Origin: Acrocarpospora pleiomorpha
GTDB taxonomy: Bacteria > Actinomycetota > Actinomycetes > Streptosporangiales > Streptosporangiaceae
NCBI RefSeq assembly: GCF_009687885.1
Contig: NZ_BLAF01000012.1
Span: forward strand, 62,001 to 126,000
Reading direction: 5' to 3'
DNA: 64,000 nt
The translations under genes and the position numbers were made by a program. Positions 51,393 through 60,054 of this stretch are shown piece after piece (the stretch's first letter is position 1; each line of letters begins with the position of its first letter). The notes beneath the pieces were generated by a model that was not told the DNA's origin, made no database searches, and worked only from the letters and a program-made list of their open reading frames with translations.

Positions 51393-52927
51393 GCCCGACC
51401 TCCCACGTGCGAGGAGAGTTCGGCCCGGACCTCCGCCTTGGCCACCTTGCCGGACATCGTCCGGGGCAGCGGCTCGGGACGTACGTACACGTACTTGGGC
51501 ACCTTGTAGTCGGCCAGTTCGAGCCGGCAGACGTCGAGCACCATCGCGGCCGTCAGGTCGGCCGAGTCGCTCACCACGACGGCCGCCGGCACCTCGCCCC
51601 ACCGATCGTCGGGCACCGCGACCACGGCGGCCTCGGACACCCGCGGATCGAGCATGATGATCCGTTCGATCTCGCCGGGATAGACGTTCAGGCCGCCGGA
51701 CAGGACCATGTCCTTCTCCCGGCCCATGATGGTGAGGTAGCCCTCGTCGTCGAGCCGGCCGAGGTCACCCGTGCGAAGCCAGCCATCGCGCAGGGTCTCG
51801 GCCGTGGCCTCGGGGTTGCGCCAGTACCCCCACATGACGGCGGCCCCGCGCAGGCAGATCTCACCGACCTCGTCCGCCGGCAGCGGCGTCCCCTCCGCGT
51901 CCATGATGGCGAGCTCGATTCCGTAGTTCGTGACTCCGGTGGAACCGGCCTTGCGCTCGAAGTCCTCCTGCGGCAGCGAGGCGCCCACGCCGGTGCTCTC
52001 GGTCATCCCGTACCCCTGGCCGATCGGCGTTCCGCGCCGGACATAGCGGGCGAGCGTCGCGGCCGAGGGCGGAGCGCCACCGGCCTTCGCGACCCGCAGC
52101 GTGCTCAGGTCGGCGGTGTCAAACTGGGGCAGGGCGGCCAGCTGGTCGAACACCACCGGCACCGCCGGGAAGACCGTGATGTTCCCGCTCTCCAGCTCGG
52201 CCAGGGTGCGGGCCGCGTCGAACCGGGCGTGCATGACGAATCTCGCGCCGGTGTAGTACGTCGGCGCCCAGGTCGCCATGAGGCTGCCGGTGAAGGCCAG
52301 CGGCAGCACCAGCAGGCAGCTGTCGTGCCTGGTCATGGACTCCGTGATCGAGAACGAGATCGCCGCGGCCAGGACGTTGCCGTGGGTCAGGACCGCACCC
52401 TTGGGACGGCCGGTCGTGCCCGAGGTGTAGGAGATGAACGCCGGGACATCCGGATCTCCGACGGCCCGCTTCAGACGGCCCGCCGACGCTCCGGCCGACC
52501 CGGTATCCAGCGGGCGGGCCCACGGCGGGCAGCCGGGTCCCTGCCAGTACAGCCGCAGCGCGCGGCCCTCGCGCAGCTCGAGGGCCTGGCGGCTGTACGC
52601 CTGATCCACCAGCAGGGCGTCGAGCCCGGCGTCGTCCACGATCCAGCTCAGCTCGGGGATGGTGAGGCGGATGTTGAGCGGGACCACGATGGCGTCGAGG
52701 GCCACCGCGGCCAGGATGGCCTGGATCACCCCCACCCCGTTCTGGCACAGGTAACCGATCCGGTCGCCCGCCCGCAGGCCGTCGGCCGCCAGGTGTCCGG
52801 CGAGGGACTCGACGCTGCCGGCCAGTTCGCGCCAGGTCAGCGTCGTCCCGTCGCACTCGATCGCCACGGCGTTCGGAGTGCGGGTGCTCCAGTAGGTGAG
52901 ACTGGCCGTGATGCGGGGACTCGGCAT
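51389..52927 (-). CDS. Acyl-CoA synthetase (ANL superfamily)
   Basis: A 512-residue AMP-forming acid:CoA ligase. P-loop YTSGTTGRPKGAVLTHGN, GYGMTESTGVG, RTGDLGRLDDEGYLTIMGRE, KDMVLSGGLNVYPGEIE and the catalytic Lys end LPRTMSGKVAKAEVR are complete. ATG 52927 lies 3 bases after the SnoaL-like stop; the larger frame beyond it is not homologous. It is the likely activation step for the substrate of the right-hand cluster, matching the acyl-CoA enzymes of the plus arm. Its exact acid cannot be told. Confidence 0.92.
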   Translation of the reverse strand: MPSPRITASLTYWSTRTPNAVAIECDGTTLTWRELAGSVESLAGHLAADGLRAGDRIGYLCQNGVGVIQAILAAVALDAIVVPLNIRLTIPELSWIVDDAGLDALLVDQAYSRQALELREGRALRLYWQGPGCPPWARPLDTGSAGASAGRLKRAVGDPDVPAFISYTSGTTGRPKGAVLTHGNVLAAAISFSITESMTRHDSCLLVLPLAFTGSLMATWAPTYYTGARFVMHARFDAARTLAELESGNITVFPAVPVVFDQLAALPQFDTADLSTLRVAKAGGAPPSAATLARYVRRGTPIGQGYGMTESTGVGASLPQEDFERKAGSTGVTNYGIELAIMDAEGTPLPADEVGEICLRGAAVMWGYWRNPEATAETLRDGWLRTGDLGRLDDEGYLTIMGREKDMVLSGGLNVYPGEIERIIMLDPRVSEAAVVAVPDDRWGEVPAAVVVSDSADLTAAMVLDVCRLELADYKVPKYVYVRPEPLPRTMSGKVAKAEVRAELSSHVGGRA

Positions 52928-52929
52928 GG

Positions 52930-53535
52930 TCACTCCGGGGTCGAGGTCTGAGCGGCGCGGTACCGGAGGATGACGGGAGTCGACTGGTCGGTGTCGTCGT
53001 ACGCGCCGCGCGCTCCGGGCGGATACGTGGACAGGATGCCGTCCGCCGCCGGCTGCTGATGGCGCCACTCGGAGTGGACCCGTCGGCGGGCCAGCTTCCA
53101 CTCGCCGTGGCGCCGTTCCCAGCGGTCGAGATAGCGGCCCCCGGCGACCAGGTCGTAGGCGCAGCCGGTGCCACCGAACATGCCGCCGAGTGGGGCATCG
53201 GCCCGGACCCGGTGGTAGGCCGTGCAGAGCGCCTCGCTCACCGCCGCCTCCCCGTCCAGGCTGATCAGGATATTTCCCACCTGGTGGTGGGTGACGTCGA
53301 GGGCCGCCGCGAACAGCGTGCGACTGCTCTCCATCGCCTCTCTCCACCCCTTCTCTGAGCCGATCGACGAGACCCACCAGGTGGCGTCGTCGTGGAAGAC
53401 CTGGTCCAGCATCTCCCAGCGCCGCCGATCGACACAGTGGGCGTAGAGGTGGATCCGGTCGGTGATCTCGGCCCTCGCGGCGAGCGCTTCCGCGCTGTAG
53501 TTCGCGGCCCGGCTGGGGGCGACGGTGGGTGGCAT
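52930..53535 (-). CDS. SnoaL-like (NTF2 fold) protein
   Basis: A 201-residue protein with a cone-shaped NTF2-like domain: RAEITDRIHLYAHCVDRRRW then EMLDQVFHDDATWW, and DRWERRHGEWKLARRRVHSEW. This group includes ring-hydroxylating dioxygenase small subunits, dehydratases and isomerases; DRRRW..HDDA and WKLARR are common to a steroid-isomerase-like subgroup. I favour ATG 53535, with AAGGGA upstream, over ATG 53565, which lacks a site and overlaps the hydrolase stop. It is encoded between hydrolase and ligase in the minus arm. Confidence 0.82.
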   Translation of the reverse strand: MPPTVAPSRAANYSAEALAARAEITDRIHLYAHCVDRRRWEMLDQVFHDDATWWVSSIGSEKGWREAMESSRTLFAAALDVTHHQVGNILISLDGEAAVSEALCTAYHRVRADAPLGGMFGGTGCAYDLVAGGRYLDRWERRHGEWKLARRRVHSEWRHQQPAADGILSTYPPGARGAYDDTDQSTPVILRYRAAQTSTPE

Positions 53536-53551
53536 GAGCTGTCCCTTCAGA

Positions 53552-54706
53552 TCAACCCCGGACATGGTCCGGGTGGGCGTCTATCCACGTGGACAATGAA
53601 TCGATCATGGTTGCGAGCTGCTCGGGCTGCCCGTGCAGGTAGTGGCGACCCCCGCCGATGGCGGTAAGGGCGCGGTCATCGTGCGAGATGCTGTCGTAGA
53701 GCTCGCGGGCGTGCGAGGGAAAGCAGCTCTGGTCGGCCGTGCCGTAGATGACGTGGACCGGCGCGGTCACCCCGGGCAGCAGATCGGGGGCGTGGCCGTT
53801 GCTCCGGGTGCGCGACCACTGCGACAGCCAGGCTCTGACGGTCGTGAAATGGCCGAGGGTCGCGGGCTGGAAGTTGGCGTTCCAGGGCTCACCCCACAGC
53901 GTTCCCGGTTCCCGGTCGTTCGGGTCGAGGGACAGATCGACGTAGCGCGGGTCCGCGCCCACGCCGTGCACGACGAACGGCAGGTCGGCGATTCCTCGGC
54001 CGGTCAACTGGATGAGCGTCTCCTCCGCCCAGGCCGTGATGGCGTCGTTGCGGGCCCGCTGGGCGGTCCGGTACGCCCGGAGCCAGCCGGCGTCGTAGGG
54101 AGGGCCGTTCGCGGCGTCGTACATGTCCAGCCCGGGGTCGCGTTCGAATGGCGCCGTCTCGTCGGCGATCGAGGGGTCCATCGTCTCGGTGAGCAACTGC
54201 GAGCGGCCCGGATGGGCCATGGCGAGAACGAGGAGATCGGCCGGTGGGAGGTCGGCTCTGGTCAGATCGGGCCCGCCACCGCACGGGGACGACGTGATGC
54301 TCGGCCGTTCCGCCTGGTTCTGGTAGAGCGCCGCGAGCGCCCCGCCGCCGGAATTGCCGAACAGGACGACCTGGTCGTACCCCTCCGCCCGCAGGTACCG
54401 GATGACGCTGCCCACGTCGACCACACAGTTCTCCAGCAGGAGCGCCGAGTCGTTGCCGAGGTAGCGCGTGGTCATGCCGACGGCGTCATAACCGGCGTCC
54501 GCGATCGCCGCGAGGGCGTAGTGGCCCATGAAGTTCGAGGAGGGATGCATGGCGACGACGGCCGTCGCCGCCAGCCGGTCCGGGCGGGCCCGGTGCCGGG
54601 TGCACCACAGGGTGCCACTGATGCGGGCGACTCCCGAGTAGATCTCGTTGGCCGAAGGCGCGTCCGCCATCGGCACGGCCAGGAGGTCCGTGCGGGTGCG
54701 GCTCAC
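53552..54706 (-). CDS. Alpha/beta-hydrolase family protein
   Basis: A 384-residue alpha/beta-hydrolase. Nucleophile elbow VVLFGNSGGGALAAL (Ser119), oxyanion strand AATAVVAMHPSSNFMGHYAL, acidic-residue region VHVIYGTADQSCFP and catalytic His in AIGGGRHYLHG. I take GTG 54706 with GGAGA upstream, because ATG 54763 would put the IclR-box (54727-54744) inside the coding region. It is the first gene of the minus arm. Hydrolysis of a ring-cleavage product or an ester is plausible but not visible. Confidence 0.82.
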   Translation of the reverse strand: MSRTRTDLLAVPMADAPSANEIYSGVARISGTLWCTRHRARPDRLAATAVVAMHPSSNFMGHYALAAIADAGYDAVGMTTRYLGNDSALLLENCVVDVGSVIRYLRAEGYDQVVLFGNSGGGALAALYQNQAERPSITSSPCGGGPDLTRADLPPADLLVLAMAHPGRSQLLTETMDPSIADETAPFERDPGLDMYDAANGPPYDAGWLRAYRTAQRARNDAITAWAEETLIQLTGRGIADLPFVVHGVGADPRYVDLSLDPNDREPGTLWGEPWNANFQPATLGHFTTVRAWLSQWSRTRSNGHAPDLLPGVTAPVHVIYGTADQSCFPSHARELYDSISHDDRALTAIGGGRHYLHGQPEQLATMIDSLSTWIDAHPDHVRG

Positions 54707-54726
54707 GACCTGTCTCCGTTCGCTTA

Positions 54727-54744
54727 TCGGATACACATCTCCGA
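54727..54744. promoter_or_regulatory. IclR-box candidate 3, minus arm promoter
   Basis: TCGGA-TACACATC-TCCGA, extended to TATCGGA...TCCGAATA. It lies about 20 bases upstream of the hydrolase GTG at 54706, in the shared divergent region, so it should control the minus arm. Confidence 0.7.
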
Positions 54745-54867
54745 ATATTTCGCAATGTGTCATCGGGATCGAATCCTGTCAAGGTCACGGCCACCAGCCA
54801 TGCTCTCGTGGAATGGACGGGCCTTGACAGCGTGCTGCCCGAACGGGGAAGGTAGATCAACCGATAA

Positions 54868-54885
54868 TCGGACTTACATCTCCGA
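54868..54885. promoter_or_regulatory. IclR-box candidate 4, plus arm promoter
   Basis: TCGGA-CTTACATC-TCCGA, about 38 bases upstream of the SDR start at 54923. With the copy at 54727-54744 it gives each divergent arm its own site, 141 bases apart. Confidence 0.7.
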
Positions 54886-54922
54886 CTGTCGTTGGGTTTA
54901 TGAGTGGAGGTGGCACCACATC

Positions 54923-55780
54923 GTGACGCGAGAGACCGTCCTCATCACCGGCGGGGCACGCGGCCAGGGCCGTAGTCACGCGCTCGGCTTCGCGGCGCGC
55001 GGCGCCGACGTGGCCGTGCTCGACATCGGCCAACCGATCGACGGCCTCCCCTACGAGCTGGCCACCTCGGACGACCTGCGGGAGACCGCCGACCTCGTCG
55101 CCCGGACGGGCGTTCGTGGCCTGGCGGTCGCCTGCGACGTCCGCGACCCGGCTCAGGTCCAGGCGGCGGCCGGCACCGTGCTGGCCGAGTTCGGCCATAT
55201 CGACACGCTCGTGCTCAACCACGGGATCTGGAGCACGGGGCGATTCTGGGAGGTGGAGGAGGAGGCCTGGACGTCGACATTCGACGTCAACGTGAACGGA
55301 AGCTGGCGGGTGGCCAGGGCGGTCGCGCCCTCCATGATCCAGCGACGCGCGGGCAACATCGTCATCATCGGGTCGACGTCGGCCACCACGCCGACCCAGA
55401 ACTACGCGCACTACGCGGCCTCCAAGGCGGCGCTCGTGCAGCTCACCAAGATCTTCGCCGCTGAGCTCGGCGAGTTCGGGGTGCGGGTCAACTCCGTCAG
55501 TCCCGGGCTGGTCGACACGCCGATGGTGAACTTCCAGGCGGTCTACGATCGGGTCCGCCCCGGCGCCTCACGCGAGGAGTTCCTCCAGGGAGGTTATGCG
55601 ATGACGCTGCTCGCCGGCCGCCGGCAACTCGATCCCAGCGCGGTCACCGCGGCCGTCCTGTGGCTCGTCTCGGCGCAGGCGGCCGATATCACCGGTCTCG
55701 ACCTCGTCATCGATGCGGGTAACCGCCTGCTGCCGCGCCACAACCCGCGGCCGTGGACTCCCGAGGGGAACGTGTCATGA
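54923..55780 (+). CDS. Short-chain dehydrogenase/reductase, first gene of plus arm
   Basis: A 285-residue SDR of the mycofactocin-type/extended classical form: VLITGGARGQGRSHALGFAA, DIGQPIDGLPYELATSDDLR insertion, LNHGIWSTGRFW, IGSTSATTPTQNYAHYAASK with catalytic Tyr and Lys, and SVSPGLVDTPM. The GQGRSHA loop and the inserted segment after the Asp are typical of SDRs that use a non-exchanging NAD in mycofactocin-bearing actinobacteria. GTG 54923 is used, with GGAGG upstream. It ends by ATGA overlap with the dioxygenase-like gene. Confidence 0.87.
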   Translation: MTRETVLITGGARGQGRSHALGFAARGADVAVLDIGQPIDGLPYELATSDDLRETADLVARTGVRGLAVACDVRDPAQVQAAAGTVLAEFGHIDTLVLNHGIWSTGRFWEVEEEAWTSTFDVNVNGSWRVARAVAPSMIQRRAGNIVIIGSTSATTPTQNYAHYAASKAALVQLTKIFAAELGEFGVRVNSVSPGLVDTPMVNFQAVYDRVRPGASREEFLQGGYAMTLLAGRRQLDPSAVTAAVLWLVSAQAADITGLDLVIDAGNRLLPRHNPRPWTPEGNVS

Positions 55781-56982
55781 CGTACTACCGGGCCGTCGGC
55801 TCGATCTCGCGTAAACGTCACACCGCCCATCGCCCGGACGGGTCGACCCTGGCCTACGAGGAGATGATCGGCGAGGAGGGGTTCTCGTCGACGTCGTCCT
55901 TGCTCTACCACCGCAATCTGCCGCCCGCCATCGTCCGGGCTTCGACGTGGCAGCCCGGCGACCTGCGTCTGCACGAGAACGAGCCGATGATTCCCCGGCA
56001 CTTCACGCTGCACGGGCTCTTCCCGGAGGGGGGCGCCGGCAAGGACCTGATCCGGGACCGGCGGCTCATCCTGGGCAACGACGATGTCCGCATCACCTAC
56101 GTCGTGGCCGCGGAGCGCTCGCCCTTCTACCGCAACGCGGTGGGCGACGAGTGCGTCTTCATCGAGCGGGGCGGCGCGCGCCTGGAGTCGGTCTTCGGCA
56201 CCCTCGAGGTGACCGGCGGCGACTACGTGGTCGTGCCCCGGGGGACCACGCACCGGTGGGTCCCCGACATCGGTTCCGGTCCGCTGGGGGCCTACTGCGT
56301 CGAGGCGAACTCGCACATCCAGGCTCCGAGCCGGTATCTGTCCCAGCATGGCCAGTACCTGGAGCAGTCGCCGTACTGCGAGCGCGATCTGCGCGGACCC
56401 GCGGGACCGTTGCTGGCCGAGGATGTGGGCGAGGACCCGGGCGCCGAGACCGATGTGTACATCAAGCACCGGATCCGCGGCGGCATCGGCGGAACGATCC
56501 ACACGATCCCGTTCCATCCGCTCGACGCGGTCGGCTGGGACGGGTGCCTCTATCCGTACGCTTTCAGCGTGCATGACTTCGAACCGCTCACCGGCCGCGT
56601 CCTGCAACCCCCTCCGGTGCATCAGGTGTTCGAGGGCCGCAACTTCGTGATGTGCAACTTCGTGCCCCGCCTGGTCGACTACCACCCCGGCGCCGTGACG
56701 GCGCCCTACTACCACGCCAACGTCGACAGCGACGAGGTCATGTTCTATGTCGCCGGCAACTACGAGGCCCGTTCGGGATCGGGCGTCGCCCCCGGTTCGG
56801 TGACCCTGCACACCGGCGGCCATTCGCATGGCCCGCAACCGGGGGCGTACGCGGCGTCCATCGGCGCGAAGGCGGTGGACGAGCTCGCCGTGATGGTGGA
56901 CACGTTCCAGCCGCTGCTCCTGGGCGAGGGGGCCCTCGCCAGCGACGACGGCGTCTACCTGCGTTCGTGGCTCGAAGGGTGA
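55777..56982 (+). CDS. Homogentisate 1,2-dioxygenase-like cupin
   Basis: A 401-residue double cupin of the HmgA family. Blocks such as YHRNLPPAIVRASTW, DECVFIERGGARLESVFGTL, VVPRGTTHRW and FEGRNFVMCNFVPR match. Candidate iron ligands are His313 in YYHANVDSDEVMFY with Glu320 (or Asp319), and His351 in GGHSHGPQPG. In true HmgA the His and Glu are six residues apart; here Glu320 is seven from His313, so this may be a relative acting on another gentisate- or homogentisate-like ring. No maleylacetoacetate isomerase or fumarylacetoacetase gene is beside it. ATGA overlap with the SDR upstream. Confidence 0.8.
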   Translation: MTYYRAVGSISRKRHTAHRPDGSTLAYEEMIGEEGFSSTSSLLYHRNLPPAIVRASTWQPGDLRLHENEPMIPRHFTLHGLFPEGGAGKDLIRDRRLILGNDDVRITYVVAAERSPFYRNAVGDECVFIERGGARLESVFGTLEVTGGDYVVVPRGTTHRWVPDIGSGPLGAYCVEANSHIQAPSRYLSQHGQYLEQSPYCERDLRGPAGPLLAEDVGEDPGAETDVYIKHRIRGGIGGTIHTIPFHPLDAVGWDGCLYPYAFSVHDFEPLTGRVLQPPPVHQVFEGRNFVMCNFVPRLVDYHPGAVTAPYYHANVDSDEVMFYVAGNYEARSGSGVAPGSVTLHTGGHSHGPQPGAYAASIGAKAVDELAVMVDTFQPLLLGEGALASDDGVYLRSWLEG

Positions 56983-56986
56983 AGAG

Positions 56987-57889
56987 ATGAGCAGACTGCG
57001 GGACAGAGTGGCGATCGTCACCGGGGCGGGCCGGGGGCTGGGTCGTTCGTACGCCCTCCGCCTCGCCCGGGAGGGCGCCAAGGTCGTGGTCAACGACCTG
57101 GGCGGCGGGCTGCACGGCGAGCGGGGTGACGGCACCCCGGCGGACGACGTCGTCCGCGAGATCCGCGAAGCGGGCGGCCAGGCGATCGCCAATGGCGACG
57201 ACGTCGCCGACTGGGAGGGCGCCCACCGGCTCGTCCAGGCCGCCCTCGACGCCTTCGGGGACGTCGACGTGCTCATCAACAACGCCGGGATCCTGCGGGA
57301 CCGGATGCTGGTGAACATGACCGAGCAGGAGTGGGACGACGTGGTCCGGGTCCATCTGCGCGGTCATTTCTGCCCGACTCGGGCTGTGGCCGCGCACTGG
57401 CGGGCCCGGGCCAAGGAGAACCCCGGGCCGCGCGACGCGGTGCTGATCCACACGACGAGCATCTCCGGCTTGTTCGGCAGCCCCGGCCAAGCCAACTACG
57501 CCTCCGCCAAGTCGGGGATCGCCACGTTCGCCTACGAGTGCCACCTCGAGCTCAACGAGCGGCTCGGCGTGCGCTCCTATGCGATCGGGCCGAGCGCCCG
57601 TACCCGGCTGACCGAGAGCTCACCGGCGGCGGTCGAGGCCGTGGCGAAGCCGGAGGCCGGATTCGACTTCTTCGACCCGGACAACGTCAGCCCTTTCGTG
57701 GTGTGGCTCGCGTCGGCCGGGTGCGGCGCCCCCTCCGGAACGGTCTACACCGTGGAGGGCGATGAGGTGACCGTCGTCCAGCCCTGGACCCGGGGCCCTC
57801 GGATCAAAGCCGGTGACAGCCGATGGACGCTTGAACAGCTCGACCAGGCGTGGCCCGAGCTGTTCGGACAGGCGGGTGCGCATGCCTGA
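56987..57889 (+). CDS. SDR of the (3R)-hydroxyacyl-CoA dehydrogenase (MFE-2-like) type
   Basis: A 300-residue SDR. VAIVTGAGRGLGRSYALRLA, VVVNDLGGGLHGERGDG (with the insertion seen in peroxisomal multifunctional enzyme type 2), NNAGILRDRMLVNMTEQEWD, and the Tyr/Lys in GQANYASAKSGIA. Family members oxidise (3R)-hydroxyacyl-CoA. The C-terminal extension (WTLEQLDQAWPEL) is part of this subgroup. It pairs logically with the MaoC-type hydratase in the next gene, which overlaps its stop by 8 bases. Confidence 0.9.
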   Translation: MSRLRDRVAIVTGAGRGLGRSYALRLAREGAKVVVNDLGGGLHGERGDGTPADDVVREIREAGGQAIANGDDVADWEGAHRLVQAALDAFGDVDVLINNAGILRDRMLVNMTEQEWDDVVRVHLRGHFCPTRAVAAHWRARAKENPGPRDAVLIHTTSISGLFGSPGQANYASAKSGIATFAYECHLELNERLGVRSYAIGPSARTRLTESSPAAVEAVAKPEAGFDFFDPDNVSPFVVWLASAGCGAPSGTVYTVEGDEVTVVQPWTRGPRIKAGDSRWTLEQLDQAWPELFGQAGAHA

Positions 57890-58937
57890 CCGGCTCGGCA
57901 GTGTCCAGCTCACCGATGTCGTCCGCTACGCCGGAGCGAGCGGCGATCTGAATCCCATCCACTACGACCCGTCGTTCAACCGAGCGGCCGGGCACGAGGG
58001 GCTCTTCGCCATGGGCGCCCTCCACGGTGGATGGCTGGTGTCGCACGTGGTGTCCCAGGGGGCGTCCCCGCCGGAGGACGCGCCGTGGTTCCTCCGGCTC
58101 AGGTACCACGGGATCGTCCCCCTCGGGCTCGACCTGGAGGCCGAGTCGTCGGTCGGGCCCGACCGGACCACCGCCGACCTGACCGGTGGGGGCGAGCGCA
58201 AGGTCAGCCTCGAACTGGCCGGCCTCGACGCGCCGCCCGCGGCCGGCGGTGGCCGGGACGAGCAACGGTGCACGTTCCCGGTCGAGCTGGGCACGGCGAA
58301 ACGTTTCAGCGAGGCGGTGCGATGGCCCGAGCCGATGGCCCCGGGTAGCCCGGTACCACCGACCTACCTGTCCGTGCTGAGCTTCTGGCTGCCCAATCCC
58401 GACCCCATCGACCGAGTCGGATTCGACCACTCCCGGACGCTGCTCGGTGAGACCTCGATCTCCATGACCCGAGGTCCGGTGCGTGTCGGCGAGGTCTTCG
58501 AAGTCCGGGAGTACGTCGGCGAGGAGCGCACGCGCGAGGGCCGGGCCGGTGTGATGCGCCTGGTCGATCTGGTCGCGGAACTCTCCGACGACACGGGACT
58601 GCGCGTGGCCTACCGGAACACCTTCATCCTGATGCCGGCGGCGGACGGGCCAGTGCGACCGTTGACCGGAAGCAAGGATCCCGAGACGGGGCAGGTCTTC
58701 TACCCGGCGAGGGCGCTGAGCGTCGACGGCCGGATGCGCCCATTGGTCGAATCCGCTCTCGCATCCGAGGGAGTCCTCTACTCGTGGACCACCTACGCGG
58801 GGACGGCGTACGGACAGGTCGATCTCGACGACGGGGTCAGACTGCAGGTACGGCTGGCGCCGGGCGACCATCAGATCGGGGCGCGGTACCGGCTGGCCGG
58901 CTCACCCGACGGGGACAGGTGGTTCGAGCATGCGTGA
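57882..58937 (+). CDS. MaoC-MaoC-DUF35 fusion, probable hydratase (ChsH1-ChsH2-like)
   Basis: A 351-residue protein. Residues 1-110 are a MaoC hot-dog domain with the hydratase-2 motif RYAGASGDLNPIHYDP (Asp22, His27). Residues about 115-255 form a second hot-dog unit without that motif (WPEPMAPGSPVPPTYLSVLS). Residues about 262-351 are a DUF35 OB-fold (GVLYSWTTYAGTAYGQVDLD, DGVRLQVRLAPGDHQIGARY). The zinc-ribbon cysteines usual before this fold are absent. In mycobacterial cholesterol catabolism, ChsH1 and ChsH2 provide separate MaoC and MaoC-DUF35 chains that hold the Ltp2 aldolase; here they look fused. The thiolase gene follows with an 8-base overlap. Confidence 0.82.
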   Translation: MPDRLGSVQLTDVVRYAGASGDLNPIHYDPSFNRAAGHEGLFAMGALHGGWLVSHVVSQGASPPEDAPWFLRLRYHGIVPLGLDLEAESSVGPDRTTADLTGGGERKVSLELAGLDAPPAAGGGRDEQRCTFPVELGTAKRFSEAVRWPEPMAPGSPVPPTYLSVLSFWLPNPDPIDRVGFDHSRTLLGETSISMTRGPVRVGEVFEVREYVGEERTREGRAGVMRLVDLVAELSDDTGLRVAYRNTFILMPAADGPVRPLTGSKDPETGQVFYPARALSVDGRMRPLVESALASEGVLYSWTTYAGTAYGQVDLDDGVRLQVRLAPGDHQIGARYRLAGSPDGDRWFEHA

Positions 58938-60054
58938 CGTCATGGTCCTCGGCACCGGCATGGTGCCGTCCGGACGGTATGCGCCGGGCTCGGCGCGCCG
59001 GCTGGCCACGGACGCCTCGGTGGCGGCCCTCTCGGACGCAGGCTGCGCCTTCGCCGACCTCGACGCCTTCGTCTGCGGCTCCGCGCACCCGCTGACGCCG
59101 CGCGGGGTCTACCTCGCCAAGGAGCTGGGGGTCACCGGCCTGGCGGTGCTGCACGCCGAGCACGCCTCCGCCTCGGGCCTGGCCGCCATGCATCTGGCGT
59201 GGCTGGGGGTGGGCTCGGGAGCGTACGAGGCGGTGCTGGTCCTGGGCGTCGACTGCCCGGAGAGTGAGCAGTCCGCTCTTGAGATCATCGAGGGCGAGGG
59301 CAATCTGCCCGCTCCCGCGCTGTTCGCCATGTGGGCCAACCGCCGGATGCACGACCGCGGCACGACTCCGCGCCACCTGGCGGCGGTGGCCGCGAAGAAC
59401 TGGAACTATGCCCGCGGCAATCCGTACGCGGCCCGGCGGGCGGCCGAGCCGATCACCGTGGAGAAGGTCCTCGCCAGCCGCATGATCGCGCCGCCGTTGA
59501 CGAGCATGATGTGCACTCCGTGGGGCGAGGGCGCGGCCGCCGCCGTCGTCTGCTCGGCGGAGTTCGCGGCACGGCACGGCGCCGACCGCGCGGTGCGGAT
59601 GCTGCATTCGCACATCGAGAGCGAGACGTACAGCCCCGGTCACGTCTTCCAGGGGGCGATCGTCGGGCCGCCGGCAATGTCCCGGCGAGCGGCCGCCGCG
59701 CTCTACCAGGCCACCGGGCGGGGGCCGTCCGACATCGACGTCGTGCAGGTGCACGATGCCTTCGCCATCGAGGAACTGTACTACTACGAACTTCTCGGCT
59801 TCGCCGCGGACGGCGAGGCCGAGGGCCTGGTCGAGAAGGGCGCTTTCGGTCCCGGCTCGCGGGAGCGCTTCGGCCTGCCGGAGTTCTCCACGCACGGCGG
59901 CCTCATCGCCGGCGGCCACCCAGGCGGCCCGACCGGGCTGGCCCAGGTCCACGAGACCGTCCGCCAGCTGCGCGGGGGCCGATCGGTCGGCCTGTGCCAC
60001 CTGCTGGGGGCCGGATCCGTCGCCATCACGCAGCTGTACGAGCGACCTTCATGA
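58930..60054 (+). CDS. SCP2/Ltp2-type thiolase-fold protein, nucleophile Cys replaced by Ser
   Basis: A 374-residue lipid-transfer/SCP2-type thiolase fold. The nucleophile motif ENACASG reads EHASASG, with Ser80 where Cys belongs. HDAFAIEELYYYELLG keeps the His and has the run of tyrosines. GGLIAGGHPGGPTG is kept, as is a Cys in GLCHLLGAG. Loss of the Cys fits an aldolase-like role (retro-aldol cleavage) next to the DUF35-bearing hydratase, as with Ltp2, better than Claisen thiolysis. ATG 58930 overlaps the hydratase end; its stop overlaps the next gene as ATGA. Confidence 0.85.
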   Translation: MRDVMVLGTGMVPSGRYAPGSARRLATDASVAALSDAGCAFADLDAFVCGSAHPLTPRGVYLAKELGVTGLAVLHAEHASASGLAAMHLAWLGVGSGAYEAVLVLGVDCPESEQSALEIIEGEGNLPAPALFAMWANRRMHDRGTTPRHLAAVAAKNWNYARGNPYAARRAAEPITVEKVLASRMIAPPLTSMMCTPWGEGAAAAVVCSAEFAARHGADRAVRMLHSHIESETYSPGHVFQGAIVGPPAMSRRAAAALYQATGRGPSDIDVVQVHDAFAIEELYYYELLGFAADGEAEGLVEKGAFGPGSRERFGLPEFSTHGGLIAGGHPGGPTGLAQVHETVRQLRGGRSVGLCHLLGAGSVAITQLYERPS

